This document shows, piece by piece, positions 44,964-57,459 of a stretch of DNA of 64,000 nt. How positions within the stretch are numbered: the first letter of the stretch is position 1; every line of letters begins with the position of its first letter. Origin of the DNA: Ambrosia x helenae (Eukaryota > Streptophyta > Magnoliopsida > Asterales > Asteraceae); the NCBI GenBank assembly GCA_030844895.1, contig CM061223.1, positions 6,000,676-6,064,675 on the forward strand. The letters run 5' to 3'. A model generated the notes under the pieces. That model had not been told where the DNA came from. It saw nothing but the letters and a program-made list of their open reading frames with translations, and searched no databases. The translations under genes were made by a program, and so were the position numbers.

Positions 44964-47594
44964 TGTAACACCCCAACCGATGGCGGAATCATCGAGGTGC
45001 CACGTAGTGACGATTGTTCAAAAGCTCATGGTACTAAAATGTAAATATTATTGAATAATCAAAATTGTCTTACATGGAAATGGAAAATACATTGTCTAAA
45101 TGAAATGTAAATATTGAAATAACTGAATTAAAATAAAGCACTAAATGTTCCATGCTAAAGCACTAGATCAAACTGCACCTGAAACATGTACAAAATAGAT
45201 TTGGTCAACATATGAAATGTTGGTGAGCATTCCTAGTTTTGATATATATAGTAGGTTAAAAAGTTATACAATTCAAGTGCAAGCTACAGTGCAATTATGT
45301 AAACCATGTATCAAACAAATGAGCGAAATCAACCCTGTGACTGTATAATGTACTGTATGAACTGTAGTGTACTCAACCAATAAATGGATGATAACTTAAC
45401 ACTGGCCACGGATTCTCCGATGAAAAAGGGGGAGAATCAATCTAGGCGGGTTGTCAATCCAAATAGCGCTATCCAATGTTAAGGTCGGCTTGTACCATGT
45501 TAATGATTTCACTAAGTACAAATGTAATCCACATGTATTGTCTAAGCATAAAGCACGTTGTAAGCAATGCACATAGTACTAGAATTGTATTGTAAAAATG
45601 TAATCTTGTATTTGAAATTGTAATAGTGTACATGTAACACCCCAAAAATGTATAAAAGCAAAAAGGGGTAGGAATACTCACTGTATACGTAATAGCTTGT
45701 AATTGAACTGGACAACGAAATATGCGTTGGAAATATTCCAAAGAATCAACCTAAAGAATTTGATAATGTGTAAGGGAAATGACTCTAAGATATATGTATT
45801 TCTAGGGCTTCGAATTGGGGATAAATGTTTGTTTGATTATTATTAAAAAGTATTCGCCAATTGAGAGAAATTTAGCAAATAAATAACCAAAAATCTTTTT
45901 ATGAAATTTAAATTTAAGATGGTCACAAGAATGTGTTTAAAGTGTAAAAATAATTTTTATAAAATTATTTTCTTTAAAATAGATTATTAAATCTATTTAT
46001 TACAAATTGTCAAAATCTTAACTTTAATATTTAAAAATATTAAAATCAAAGAATTAGAAGTTTAAAATTTATATTTCTGTTCCAAATAATCAGAAATAAT
46101 TTCTATAAAATTTTGGTGCAAAAATAATGAAAATTGAATTTATTATGATTTAATTATGATTAAATCTAACAAAAATTGATTAAAAATATAAAATAAATGA
46201 TTTTACTGAATTAAAAATTATTTCAGTAAAGTTTAATGTTATAAAAACTTAGGATAATTTTGTGGAAATTAATAAGATCGTTTTGATATTTTTATAGAAT
46301 TTTATAAATAAAATTGAATAAACTTGAATTATTTATTATATATATAAAATAAATATATTTTCAGAAATAAAAATCTGAATAATTATATTTAGGGTATGAA
46401 CATCATTATGTAAAATTTTGGGAATTTTTGAAGGCTTATAAGTATTTTAAATAATTAAAGTGAGTAATTATATAGTTTAAACCTTTAAATTGAAAACTAA
46501 AAAAAAAGAATGCAAGGAGTGGGGTTCGAACCCTGGCCCAGGGCCGGTTCAAATCTCTTAGTCCAAGTGTGTAACCACTGAGCTACATCAGTGTTTTGTT
46601 ATGTTTTTGCTTTCAACATAATTATATACCTTATCTGTTTAAAGTGTTCTTCCCCAATTTCATACCAATTCGTGCCCTAATTTCCAAATCATCATAATTG
46701 GTGATCATTAGCCCCTGAATCTTTGGGGCTAATGATCACAGAGTGCCGAATGATAAAACCCACGAAAAAAAAAGACTTACAAAGGACTCGTGTACGGGTA
46801 TACGGCTCGACAAAGAAGACGTCAAAAGAAACGATTCAAATGGTTTCAATTATCACTTTGTAACAGAAATTGGAGGTGTAGGAGTGTTAATCGGCGAGTA
46901 GTGATGGTCTAGACACGTTCAATTTATAGTGAAAAGCTTAGACGAACGAATGGAAGGTTTTGACTCGGTATTGAATGTGACGCGCTAATTTGTTGATAAT
47001 AGGAAAGGTTTGACTGAATTCATACGTGTAATTGATGCGAATTGGTCAAGCAAATCAATCCCATTCCATTTAAGAATCAATTACGAGTCATAGGTGATGA
47101 TTAGGCTGGTCAAAATGGAATTTATATTCCTTATTGATGCTGCTGCGCGCTGTCTGTTTACAAGGAAAGGAAGGGCCAGATCAAGGAGGTCTTAAATATA
47201 AATTATGTTGGGATGTAATCAACTAAAGGGTGTAGATCAGGTGGTAATTGTGTTGTGTGTGTTTGTGGGTTGATCCCGGTTCGATCCTCGCAAGGAGCAG
47301 CAGAATACTTTTTTTTTTTTTAAACAGATACAAGGGGAGGGGGTTTGGGCTGGAGCTGTTGGGCCTGCTGTCTGGTGGGCCGCACACTAGTGGGCTTCAG
47401 ATTAAAAGAAAAAGGGTGGGTTTGGGGTTGGCTATGGTATATGGGCTAGCATGGTTGTGATTTTTTTTTTTTTTGTATACATAAATATAGAATCTGAATT
47501 TTATTATATATAATTTATTTATTTATTATTATTATTATTACTATTAAAAAAAATATTTATATATATATATAATGAAAAAGTGACGGATGTCACA
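44964..47594 (-). repeat. 5' LTR of the LARD
   Basis: 2631 bp, nearly identical to 39780-42417. Differences seen include single-base length changes in A, T and G runs. Confidence 0.9.
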
Positions 47595-47599
47595 CCTGC

Positions 47600-47898
47600 C
47601 CTATCCGTTCACAGTAAACGGGAGACAATATAGACACGGGTTCTGACTTGTTGATGGCATCTACCCTAGCTGGTCTGTTTTTATGAAATCCTATTCGTTT
47701 CCGACTGTCGGCAAAGAAAATTTTATTCAAGAAGATACGGGAATCTGCGAGAAAAGACGTTGAGCGTTTGGTTTTTTGAAAACAAGATGGCACATAATTG
47801 ACCAACCGGGGTGTTTGACTGATCAAGCGAAAATAAGGAGTGTTGTGTACGCGTACATCATTTTGCACAATATGATCATAAAGGGGAGGGACGCGTAA
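47600..47898 (+). pseudogene. Harbinger-like transposase remnant, 3' part
   Basis: Continues the 39654-39779 fragment: YPFTVNGRQYRHGF, stop, LVDGIYPSW, then AFGFLKTRWHIIDQP, VVYAYIILHNMII and a final stop. VNG.QY..GYYL.DGIYP and AFG.L..RW are family signatures. In-frame stops and frameshifts make it non-functional. The LARD lies between the two halves. Confidence 0.75.
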
Positions 47899-48865
47899 TA
47901 TCTCTAGATTATGTTATGGACCCTCCAACACAGGTAAAGTTAGGGATGATATTATTTTGGAGTTGAGGAATGAACAAACCCACTATCAACATTCAACTAC
48001 GGTTTGATCTAACGGAACATGTGGTGGTCATGATATTGACTTCAACGAGCCATACTTACTTGTTACTTAATTTTATTATTTAATTTTTCTTTTAACTTGT
48101 ATATTTTTTTTGTTAATTTTTTATTATTATATTTTATTTCTAATTTAATTTAAAAAAATGTTGGTGTTTAGTGTATTTAATTATTGTTTATATTTTTAAC
48201 AAAAAGTTTGTGATAGTGTGATGATCACCCCTAGTAAAATGTTATGGAATGTAACAAAATGAGATGACAAATGAGGATTAATTAGTGATAGTGTGATGAG
48301 TGATGACATCAGCAATAAATTCCACGAGTTATTTGTCACTTCGTTCAACCGGCCCTTACCCTTAAAGCCGCCACCTAAGCCGACAACATCATACGGCCCC
48401 TTGGTTGCGGCGTGGCTTGGCTAATTCTTAGCTCGGCTCGCATCTAACATGGTTAGGCTTTTTATTATTTTTTTTTGTTTGTTTTTTTTTTCAATCGTTT
48501 GATTACCTTTCCTTCCTTTTTTACTACTAACCTTTTATTTTTACTTCACTTTTCCTGTATTTTTCCTTCATCTCTTTTACCATCTTCTACTTTCTTTCAA
48601 ATATTTATCTTCTCTCATATTATATAAAAGTTCAGAAAATAACTACTAGTACTAAATATATAAACAAATAAAAGTACGTAGTTGGGATACATGTGTTAGT
48701 TTACAATTTTTTTAATAGGCAGATACCTTTTTGACTTGGGTGAGAAAGTCAAATAGCATTTTTGCTGAGCTTCCATGCATGAGCGAGCAAGATGACAAAG
48801 TCAGCCATATTATACAACTGTTGATCAAACAAAGAAACCTTTACCACGCGGTTTACTCCTAACAC
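47899..48865. other. Intergenic, upstream of peroxidase 1
   Basis: AT-rich. From about 48700 the text matches the promoters of the other two peroxidase genes: a TTGACTT...GTCAAATA pair of inverted W-box cores, CTTCCATGCATGA, and TGTTGATCAAACAAAGA. No other gene. Confidence 0.6.
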
Positions 48866-48872
48866 TATAAAT
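48866..48872 (+). promoter_or_regulatory. TATA box of peroxidase 1
   Basis: TATAAAT about 85 bp upstream of the ATG, after a conserved ACGCGGTTTA block shared by all three genes. Confidence 0.6.
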
Positions 48873-48955
48873 CTAATCAGTCATGTCCTTTTATTTACAT
48901 TCCATCTCTCAGCTTCATTTCAATTCTCACCCCAACATCAATTCATTTCCCTCAA

Positions 48956-50111
48956 ATGACTTCCCTAAACACTATTGCAACTATCTTATTCTTGCTACTT
49001 CTTTCTGTTACAATAAACAATACACCATGTGAAGCACAGTTATCTTCTACATTCTATGACACTTCTTGTCCCAATGCACTACGTACAATCAGGACATCCA
49101 TCAGAACAGCCATATCTCGTGAGCGTCGCATGGCAGCTTCCATCCTTCGTCTCCACTTCCATGACTGCTTTGTTCAGGTACTATTTTAACCATATATATG
49201 ATATTCACCATAGCTTCCAGATGTAAACATCAATTTGTGACGATTTTTGTAACATTTAATGCAGGGATGTGACGCGTCAATCTTGCTAGATGACGGCCCT
49301 TCAATAATAAGTGAAAAGAGCGCATTGCCTAATAAGGGTTCTGTAAGAGGTTATGAAGTGATAGAGGCTGCAAAATCTGAGGTTGAAAAACTTTGTCCTG
49401 GAGTTGTATCATGTGCTGATGTATTAACCGTGGCTGCCCGTGATGCATCTGAAATGGTTGGTGGTCCAACATGGTCTGTGAAGCTTGGAAGAAGAGACTC
49501 AACCACAGCTAACCTTGTTTTAGCAGAAACCGGTCTTCCTAGTTTCAAAGCTTCGCTAGACTCACTTATTTCCACGTTCGGTGATCACGGACTTAGTGCC
49601 AGGGACATGGTTGCATTATCAGGTACTTCATTACCTAAAAGTTCAATGCGTACCCAATTGATATATAATTTTTTGTATAAAACAAAAAATGTATGCTAAT
49701 ATTAGATATGGTATTAATGTAGGAGCTCATACTATTGGACAAGCTCAATGCTTCTTATTCCGTGATAGGATATACAACAACGGATCAGATATTGATGCAG
49801 GCTTTGCTAGCACCCGTAGACGTGGTTGCCCTGTGAACAGTGGTAACGGAAATCTTGCACCACTAGATTTGGTGACACCTAATTCGTTTGATTATAACTA
49901 CTTCAAGAACTTGATACAAAAGAAGGGTCTTCTTGAGTCCGATCAAGTGTTGTTTAGTGGTGGATCAACAGACAGTATTGTTAGGGAATATAGCAACAAT
50001 CCTTCGAAGTTCAAGTCGGATTTTGCTGCTGCGATGGTGAAGATGGGTGAAATCAAGCCGCTAATAGGTGAGGAAGGAGTCATAAGGAAGATTTGTGGTG
50101 CCCTTCCATAG
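48956..50111 (+). CDS. Class III peroxidase 1
   Basis: Secreted haem peroxidase that oxidises phenolics with H2O2; typical roles are lignin and suberin formation, wall cross-linking and defence. Exons 48956-49177, 49265-49622 and 49723-50111 (969 nt, 322 aa). Signal peptide of about 27 residues ending CEA, mature N-terminus QLSSTFY. Distal haem site RLHFHDCFVQGCDAS (catalytic Arg and His), proximal His in ALSGAHTIGQ. All eight conserved cysteines are present: TSCP, DC, GC, LCPG, SCAD, AQC, RGCP and KICG. There is no C-terminal vacuolar extension. Intron positions match the classical first and third introns; the second (in AARD) is absent. First of three tandem copies, and apparently functional. 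Confidence 0.95.
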
Positions 50112-50525
50112 TTTTCCATATATGGTTGTTTTGATTATGGATCCACTTCATTTTCCAATTCTTTCGAAATTACACTTGTAATCATATCTTGATTCTTTTA
50201 ATTATTTTCTTTTTAGGTATAAAAAGCAAAACTCCCAAGTGTTCATTACATATGTTTTTTGTATTGTTCATTGTATTCCATCCTACAAGGAAAATATATA
50301 AATTATTTATTAGTTTTCTTTTTATTATATTTGAATTTATTATTACTTTTACAAGTTAAAAAATATATATACAAATAATTACAGATATATACTACCCTCA
50401 ACAATATTATGCTCTAATATTCCCCCTCGAGCTAAACGCTTCTATCAACATTTAGCTTGCAACACAAAAATAACAAAAACTAAACCAAAATTCCTTGACC
50501 TAAACCCGCTTCTTTTTTACCCTAA
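50112..50525. other. Peroxidase 1 3' flank
   Basis: Collinear with the 3' flanks of copies 2 and 3 (55614-56030, 63131-63530) up to about 50490, where decayed Copia sequence begins. Contains the likely 3' UTR. Confidence 0.7.
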
Positions 50526-52200
50526 CTATTTTTCGGCACTTACTGTGCCTTCTCCTATCCATTTCACCGAACCCACCCACCCAAGCCCGTCTGGCCCATC
50601 ATGGGCCCATCCAAAACCACCCGACAGCCCAACCCCACCTATCCCACCCATACCATTTGTCCAACCCGGTTCGTACCAGATCCCACTAACTTCATTTCCC
50701 TCGCTCAACCAACACCAACTGGCCCATGCCAACCAGCCCACACCTTCATACATTACTGCACCCAACCACCCACCGACCCACTCCATGCAAACTCGTTCAC
50801 TCTCCGGCATTTTTGAACCTAAACTTCCTTACTCCCTTAATACTCAAATTTCCCCCACCCTGTCTCCTCTTCCAAAATCTCACCTCACCACCTTTACTGA
50901 CCCAAACTGAAAAGTTGCCATGACTGACAAATATGAAACTCTATTGGCCAACAACACGTGGAAATTTGTCCCCCAACCACCTGATGCTCATGTTAATTCG
51001 ATGCATGTGACTTTTTAAACACAAGTTCCACGCTAACGGCTCTCTAGAACATCACAAGGCTCGTTTGGTTGTCAATGGAAAAAGCCATACGGTGGGAGTT
51101 GACTATGATGAAACGTTTAACCCGATGGTCAAACCCACCACCATTCGCACAATCCTCAGCCTAGTTGTTTCGATAGGATTGTCCACACACCAACTCGATG
51201 TCAAAAATGCTTTCCTACAAGGGCATTTAAAAGAAATTGTATGCATGTTTCAACCCCCAGGCTTTACCTCTTCAGCATATCCTAAATATGTAGGCAAACT
51301 TAACAAATCTTTACATGGACTTATACAAGCCCCCAGGGCTTTGTATCAACATTTTGCAGGTTATTTGTTCATGTGTAGATTTAAAAGCAGTTTGTGTGAT
51401 ACCTCACTTTTCATCTATCATCACGGGGATCATCACGAGGAACACATGGCTTACTTACTCCTGTATGTGGATGACATCATCTTATAAACTGCATCAAGTG
51501 ATAATCTACTACAACGCATTATTTCATCCCTTACAGCATAATTCAAGATGACTGAGTTGGGGACTTTACATCATTTTTTGGGTATAACTGTCACAAAACA
51601 GGCGAACGGGTTATTATTGTCTCAATCTACGTATGCAGCTGACTGTCTTGTGCAAATATGTCAAATTACAACCCACTAGTACTCCGATCGAAGTTGGGTC
51701 AAAACTCAGTGCAGATAGCGGCTCTCCATTTGCTTATGGTTCTTTATACATGAGTTTAGCAGGGGCTTTTCAGTATCTTACTATCACCAGACCTGACATT
51801 GCCTATGTCGTCCAACAGGTCTGTTTATTTTGCATGCTCCTAGGGAACCACTTTTTCAGTTTCTCAAAAGGATCCTTCGCTACATCAAAGGCACCATCAA
51901 CCAAGGCCTATCTATTAAACCTTCCGAGTTTACTTCACTGACCGCCTACTCTGATGTTGATTGAGGTGCATGTCTCGACTCTAGACGTTCCACCTTTGGC
52001 TATTGTGTCTTTTTTGGATCCAACTTGATTTCCTGGCCTTGTAAACGCTAAACCAAAATTTCAAGATCAAGTGCAAAAGCTGAATACCGCACGACTGCTG
52101 AAATTAGTTGGGTACGCAATCTCTTACTTGAACTACACGTTCCCACTCACCACGCTACTATCATTTACTATGATATCATCTTAGTCGTCTATCTACCTAA
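50526..52200 (+). pseudogene. Decayed Copia pol (integrase tail, RT, RNase H)
   Basis: Pieces in order: a Pro-rich linker with HSMQTRS; the RT N-terminus (AMTDKYETLLANNTWKFVPQ); VGVDYDETFNPMVKPTTIRT; HQLDVKNAFLQGHLKE; LHGLIQAPRALY; the YVDD box (LLLYVDDIIL) followed by a stop; then RPDIAYVVQQV; and an RNase H piece (SSAKAEYRTTAEISWV). Frames shift several times, so it is dead. No LTRs were identified. It lies only in the first peroxidase spacer. Confidence 0.9.
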
Positions 52201-54370
52201 CAATCTATTTCAACATCAACGCCTAAACTAAAACAATGTTCAATTACATCTGTTGAAACTTAAACACTGTTGAGGCTCCAACAGACCTTTTTTGTCAACA
52301 AACCTTGTTGTCTTCCCAGCAGACCTTGACTTCAACAGTTCTTTCATTCTTCATCAGATGTTGTTCTTTAGCAAACCTTGTGCAACAGTCTTTACAACAA
52401 CAGTTGTTAGGACAACAGTTGTTAGGTCTTTGTCATTGGGAGGATATGTTCTTCAAGTACGGTTTTATTGAGGATCATAAAATAGAATATGTTGGCTTTT
52501 CAATCATCTGTTCTTCTATGGGTTCAACAGTACCGCCTCCAAAACATGTTGCATTTTCCATCTTCAAGATATAAAAACTCATTAACCGTAAACCAGATCT
52601 GGGATGTTGAGATCTACCGGATATGAAATGCACCAAGCACGGAGAGAGAATTCTAGTAGAAAATAAAGTCACATAGGCGTATGTTATAGCATGTAAAAAG
52701 AACATACTTGAATCTCCCACCCTTAGCTTCTTGTAATTGGTAAGTTTATTTAATTTTTTTGAAATCATATAGGCATCTGTTTACATACTATAACAGGCGT
52801 CTATGTAACTTTATTTTCCTTCCCTAGCCTCTAGTACTTTACAATATAAAAATATTTCAAATAGCATTTAAAACTAAATATTCATATTTGTAATATATAC
52901 TTCAAATTAATAAAGAATACACTAGATTATATTTCAAATAAAAATAAAAAAAAATATATTGTTTTGTTAGAGCGTACCAATTTGCTTCACCATTCCGCGC
53001 TCCCATATTAAGTTGAATTTATTAACACATCCAATAGCATTTAAAAAAATATTTTTTTCTTAAATCATTGTCCATATTGATATTCATACATGTATTGACC
53101 TAGCTACATATATCAAAAAGCCACAAGATATACAGACACACATGCGAATATCTCCATGAAAACACAATTTGGTAGTTTGATACTTTGATTTGGTCCAGCT
53201 CGCAAGACGACATTTATACATATATATACTTGCTTGCATGGTCTATGAAACACAACTAAAGAGAATGATTTTATTATTTTTTAAGTTTGTTTTATTACAC
53301 TATTAGCTGGCGTTTGATTAATTAAGATAATCTCCAACCAATATTAAACTTTAACATTACATCCATGTTTTTAATATACAAATTATAATTATACGAAAAC
53401 AGTTCTTACACCTTATAGGAGGAGCTAAAACTATGTTAGAGAAGCTAATAATATTTATTTGACAATATATGTAGTTATATTCAACATGTATATACCGATA
53501 CACCTTACAATTAGAGCATCTACACCCCGTCCGAACAACACCACCTACACACCTCTCCTTTTCTCGTCCGCTCTCCCCTTTCTCTATGCTCCCTCCTCTC
53601 ACATTTTCGCCTGTTCGTATTGGGAGTTACGGATGCACAATACTCTCTTTTTTATTTCCTCTCACCCCTCTCTCCTCACCTAGCATCCATTACGTAATTG
53701 CGTATCGAAAACCAAATCACTCATATATGATCAGAAAACTAATCATTATTATATTATAGATTGGCTATTTCATACGACTCGAAATAACTCATTATCAAAC
53801 TAAAATCTAACAATTCAACAAAACTTATACAATCGTGCCCTCTATGAAGAAAGATCATTTCGAATGTCTTTAAATTCATTTTTGATGTTTGTAAATTTTA
53901 ACAAAATTTCTCTTTTTTAAATTTGTGATTTATCAGTTTTTCAAAATCTTACAATTATTTTTATACACGGTTTTTCTTATAATAATAAGTTGTTTCATCT
54001 TCATGATATTGTCAGCCTAATCTATGTTTCTAGAGTTGCTAGAAAACATATATATTAAAACATGTACAATAAATATATTTAACAAAATGTCATAAAAAAA
54101 CAATAAGTAACATTATAAGGTTACTTGCCATGAAACCTTTTTTAACATATATTCAGCTTAGGGAAAAAAAAAAAAAAAAGTAGTGGAGATACATGTGTTA
54201 GTTTACAATTTCTAAGGATATAACTTTATTGACTTGGGGAATAGTCAAATACCAAGTTTGCTAGCTTCCATGCATGAACAAGCAAGAGTACAAAGTCAGC
54301 CCATTATACCACTGTTGATCAAACAAAGACACCTTCATATATCACGCGGTTTAATCCATATTAACACCTA
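52201..54370. other. Peroxidase spacer 1, homologous to spacer 2
   Basis: From about 52490 it is collinear with 56690-58130 and then with 61240-61880 of spacer 2 (shared CAAAAAGCCACAAGATATAC and CTCATTATCAAACTAAAATC). At 52380-52430 a short ACAACAGTTGTTAGG repeat occurs. No gene. The last 200 bp carry the W-box pair and TATA of peroxidase 2. Confidence 0.65.
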
Positions 54371-54380
54371 TATATAAATC
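54371..54380 (+). promoter_or_regulatory. TATA box of peroxidase 2
   Basis: TATATAAATC about 85 bp upstream of the ATG; the same layout as in copies 1 and 3. Confidence 0.6.
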
Positions 54381-54459
54381 TCCGTCATTCCTTTTGATTT
54401 GCATTCCATCTCTCAACATCAATTCTCACTCAAGCATCCTTCCATTCCTTTTTCTTCAA

Positions 54460-55613
54460 ATGGCTTCCCTAAATATTATTAAAGCTATCTTATTCTTGCT
54501 AGTTCTTTCTGTTACAATAAACAATACACCATGTGAAGCACAATTATCTTCTACATTCTATGACACTTCTTGTCCCAATGCACTACGTACAATCAGGACA
54601 TCCATCAGAACAGCCATATCTCGTGAGCGTCGCATGGCGGCTTCCATCCTTCGTCTCCACTTCCATGATTGCTTTGTTCAGGTACTTTTGTTGGCCATCT
54701 ATATGATCACCATAGCTTCCATACGTAAACATCAATTTGTAACGATTTTTGTAACATTTAATGCAGGGATGTGACGCGTCAATCTTGCTAGATGACGGCC
54801 CTTCAATAATAAGTGAAAAGAACGCATTGCCTAATAAGGGTTCTGTAAGAGGTTATGAAGTAATAGAGGCTGCAAAATCTGAGATTGAAAAACTTTGTCC
54901 TGGAGTTGTATCATGTGCTGATGTATTAACCGTGGCTGCCCGCGATGCATCTGAAATGGTTGGTGGTCCATCATGGTCTGTGAAGCTTGGAAGAAGAGAC
55001 TCAACCACAGCCAACCTTGTTTTAGCAGAAACCGGTCTTCCTAGTTTCAAAGCATCGTTAGATTCCCTTATTTCAACCTTCGGTGATCACGGACTTAGTG
55101 CCAGGGACATGGTTGCATTATCAGGTACTTCATTACCTAAAAGTTCAATGCGTACACAATTGATATATAAATTTTTGTATAAAACAAAAAATGTATGCTA
55201 ATATTGGATATGGTATTAATGCAGGAGCTCATACTATTGGACAAGCTCAATGCTTCTTATTCCGTGATAGGATATACAACAACGGATCAGATATTGATGC
55301 AGGATTTGCTAGCACCCGTAGACGTGGTTGCCCTATAAACAGTGGTAACGGAAATCTAGCACCACTAGATTTGGTGACACCTAATTCGTTTGATTATAAC
55401 TACTTCAAGAACTTGATACAAAAGAAGGGTCTTCTTGAGTCCGATCAAGTGTTGTTTAGCGGTGGATCAACAGACAGCATTGTTAGGGAATATAGCAGCA
55501 ATCCTTCGAAGTTCAAGTCGGATTTTGCTGTTGCGATGGTGAAGATGAGTGAGATCAGGCCACTAATAGGTCAGGAAGGAGTCATAAGGAAGATTTGTGG
55601 TGCCCTTCCATAG
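54460..55613 (+). CDS. Class III peroxidase 2
   Basis: Exons 54460-54681, 54767-55124 and 55225-55613, identical in length to copy 1 (322 aa). The ATG at 54460 was chosen because it begins the signal peptide MASLNIIKAILFLLVLS; an upstream in-frame ATG at 54394 lies close to the TATA box and would add an implausible leader. Distal and proximal His motifs and all eight Cys are kept. Differences from copy 1 are few conservative changes (for example PINSGNG, AVAMVKMSEIRPLIGQ). Introns are also nearly identical, pointing to recent duplication or gene conversion. Confidence 0.95.
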
Positions 55614-57342
55614 GTTTCCATATATAGTTGTTATGATTATGGATCCACTTCATTTTTTCAATTCTTTCGAAATTACAATTGTAATCATATCTCGATTCTT
55701 TTAATTATTTTCTTTTTAAGTATAGAAAGCAAAACTCCCAAGTGTTCATTATGTATTTTGTATTGTTCATCCACTTCATTGTATTCCATCCTACAAGAAA
55801 AATATATAAATTATTTATTAGTTTTCGTTTTATTATATTTGAATTTATTATTACTTTTCCAAGTTTAAAAAGACAAAAAAAATACAAACAATTACGCAGA
55901 TATACTACCCTCAACTAATATTACGCTGTAAGATTCCCCCTCCAGCTAAACGTTAATTTCTATCAACATTTAGCTTGCAACACACACAAAAAATACCAAA
56001 AACGACTAAACCAAACTTCCTTACTAATCTAACGAAACTCAGAGTCATCCTCAAAGATATGAGGATCCATGGCAAGTAGAAAAAATGGCTCCTCAATGTG
56101 ATTTTTTTAAATATAAATAACCCACCATGCATGTTCTAAAAAGAACACATTTGAATCTCCCACCCTATCTTCTTGTAATTGGTAAGTTTATCTGATCTTT
56201 GTCCAAATCATTTAAATATATTCGTTACGAGAGAGCAATCAATCGTAGTCCCACCCCCAATATTCTTTCCTTTTCATGTCACTCACTTTCACAGCCATAG
56301 ATTTAGCGAAGGATCCTTCCTATGGAATCCAGAGTCTCGGTATCCCTAACCGGATGTTAGACCTATTGTTTCTTCACTAAGGGCTCGGGACAAATAGAAA
56401 AATAGCTCCTAAATATCATATTTTTTGAATATATATATATATATATATATATAATTCAAGCCTCTAGGAAGAGTTCACCCTAGGTGCCCCCCCCCCCCCC
56501 CCCCCCCCCACCTTGCCCGTCCTTTGGGCCAACCCTGATGAAACCCAAAACCAAACCAAATTTAGCGGGGTCCTCAAAAGAGGAATCCAACCTACCAAAG
56601 AAGTTGGTACACTGATCCTATCAACCATTGTAATTTGGAAGCGGGTTATGATACGAAAAATCAGAAACAAGTGAATCATTTAGACTCAATGGATTTTAAA
56701 ATGCACTCAATTCGTTTCTAAAATTAGTACTGCCTCCAAAATCAAGTTTGCATTTTCCATCTCCAAGATATAAAAACTCCTTAACCACATACCAAATCTT
56801 GGATGTTGAGATCATACCGAATATGAGATGTACCAAGTGCGGAGAGAGAGTGCCAGTGGAAAATAAAGTCACATAGGCTTCTGTTATAGCATGTAAAAAG
56901 AACACATTTGAATCTCCAACCCCTAGCTTCTTGTAATTTGTAAGTTTATCTAATCTTTTTTATAGTCAAATAAACATCTGTTTACATGCTATAATAGATG
57001 ACTATGTAACTTTATTTTCCATCCATAGCTTCTAGTACTTAACAATATAAAAAATATTTCAAGAATAAAATTAAGGACTTTATGATAGATATAAGTTAGT
57101 TTCAAGAAAATTTTTATAGAAATATATAAAAATGAAAATTAAAAACTAAATATTCATATTTATACTGTTAGATTAAATTAATAAAGAATAAGCTAGATTA
57201 AATTTCATATAAAAATTAAAAATATATATATTGTTTTGTAGATCGTACCAATTTGCTTCACGCTTCCGCGCACCCGGATTAAGTTGAATCCAATAGTATT
57301 TTAAAAAATACTTTTTTTTCTTATATATCATTGTCCATATTG
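55614..57342. other. Peroxidase 2 3' flank and spacer 2, part 1
   Basis: The 3' UTR-like flank is shared with the other copies. Contains a TA run at about 56435-56452 and a 23-base C-run at 56487-56509. From 56690 it is collinear with spacer 1. No gene. Confidence 0.6.
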
Positions 57343-57459
57343 GCCACCTAGGTTATAGCCTAGTGGTAGAGAGAAAATTCACTCTTTGGTGAGGTTGGGA
57401 GTTCAACTCTAAGTATGTGTAAAAAAGGTGTAAAGAAAAAAGGGTGTAAGAAATTAGCC
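57343..57459 (+). mobile_element. Short tRNA-derived SINE
   Basis: A-box TAGCCTAGTGGTAGAG, B-box GGGAGTTCAACTC, then an A/G-rich tail. Target duplication TCCATATTG (57334-57342, 57460-57468). Spacer 1 keeps the empty site near 53070 (TGTCCATATTGATATTC). 117 bp. Confidence 0.85.

Larger units (their letters stand above)
39780..47594 (-). mobile_element. Large retrotransposon derivative (LARD), 7.8 kb
   Basis: Two long direct repeats (39780-42417, 2638 bp; 44964-47594, 2631 bp) with TG...CA ends and target duplication CCTGC (39775-39779, 47595-47599). On - the right repeat is the 5' LTR. It is followed by TTGGTATCAGAGCCATGG, the initiator-Met tRNA primer site (at 44946-44963), and a purine tract AAAAGTAGGGGATGC precedes the left LTR. 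The 2.5 kb interior (42418-44963) has no gag or pol frame. The LTRs differ by only a few small indels and substitutions, so insertion was recent. It must be moved by proteins of an autonomous relative. Confidence 0.92.

Noticed and set aside
49351..49575. Antisense frames in peroxidase exon 2 (also at 54853 and 62370)
   Set aside because: They are mirror frames of conserved coding sequence present in every copy.
50545..50910. Pro-rich + frame as a cell-wall protein
   Set aside because: The reading HSMQTRS followed by the RT N-terminus shows it is the linker of a Copia polyprotein.
54394..54459. Upstream start codon for peroxidase 2 (and 61911 for peroxidase 3)
   Set aside because: It would place 22 extra residues before the signal peptide, starts very near the TATA box, and has no equivalent in copy 1.
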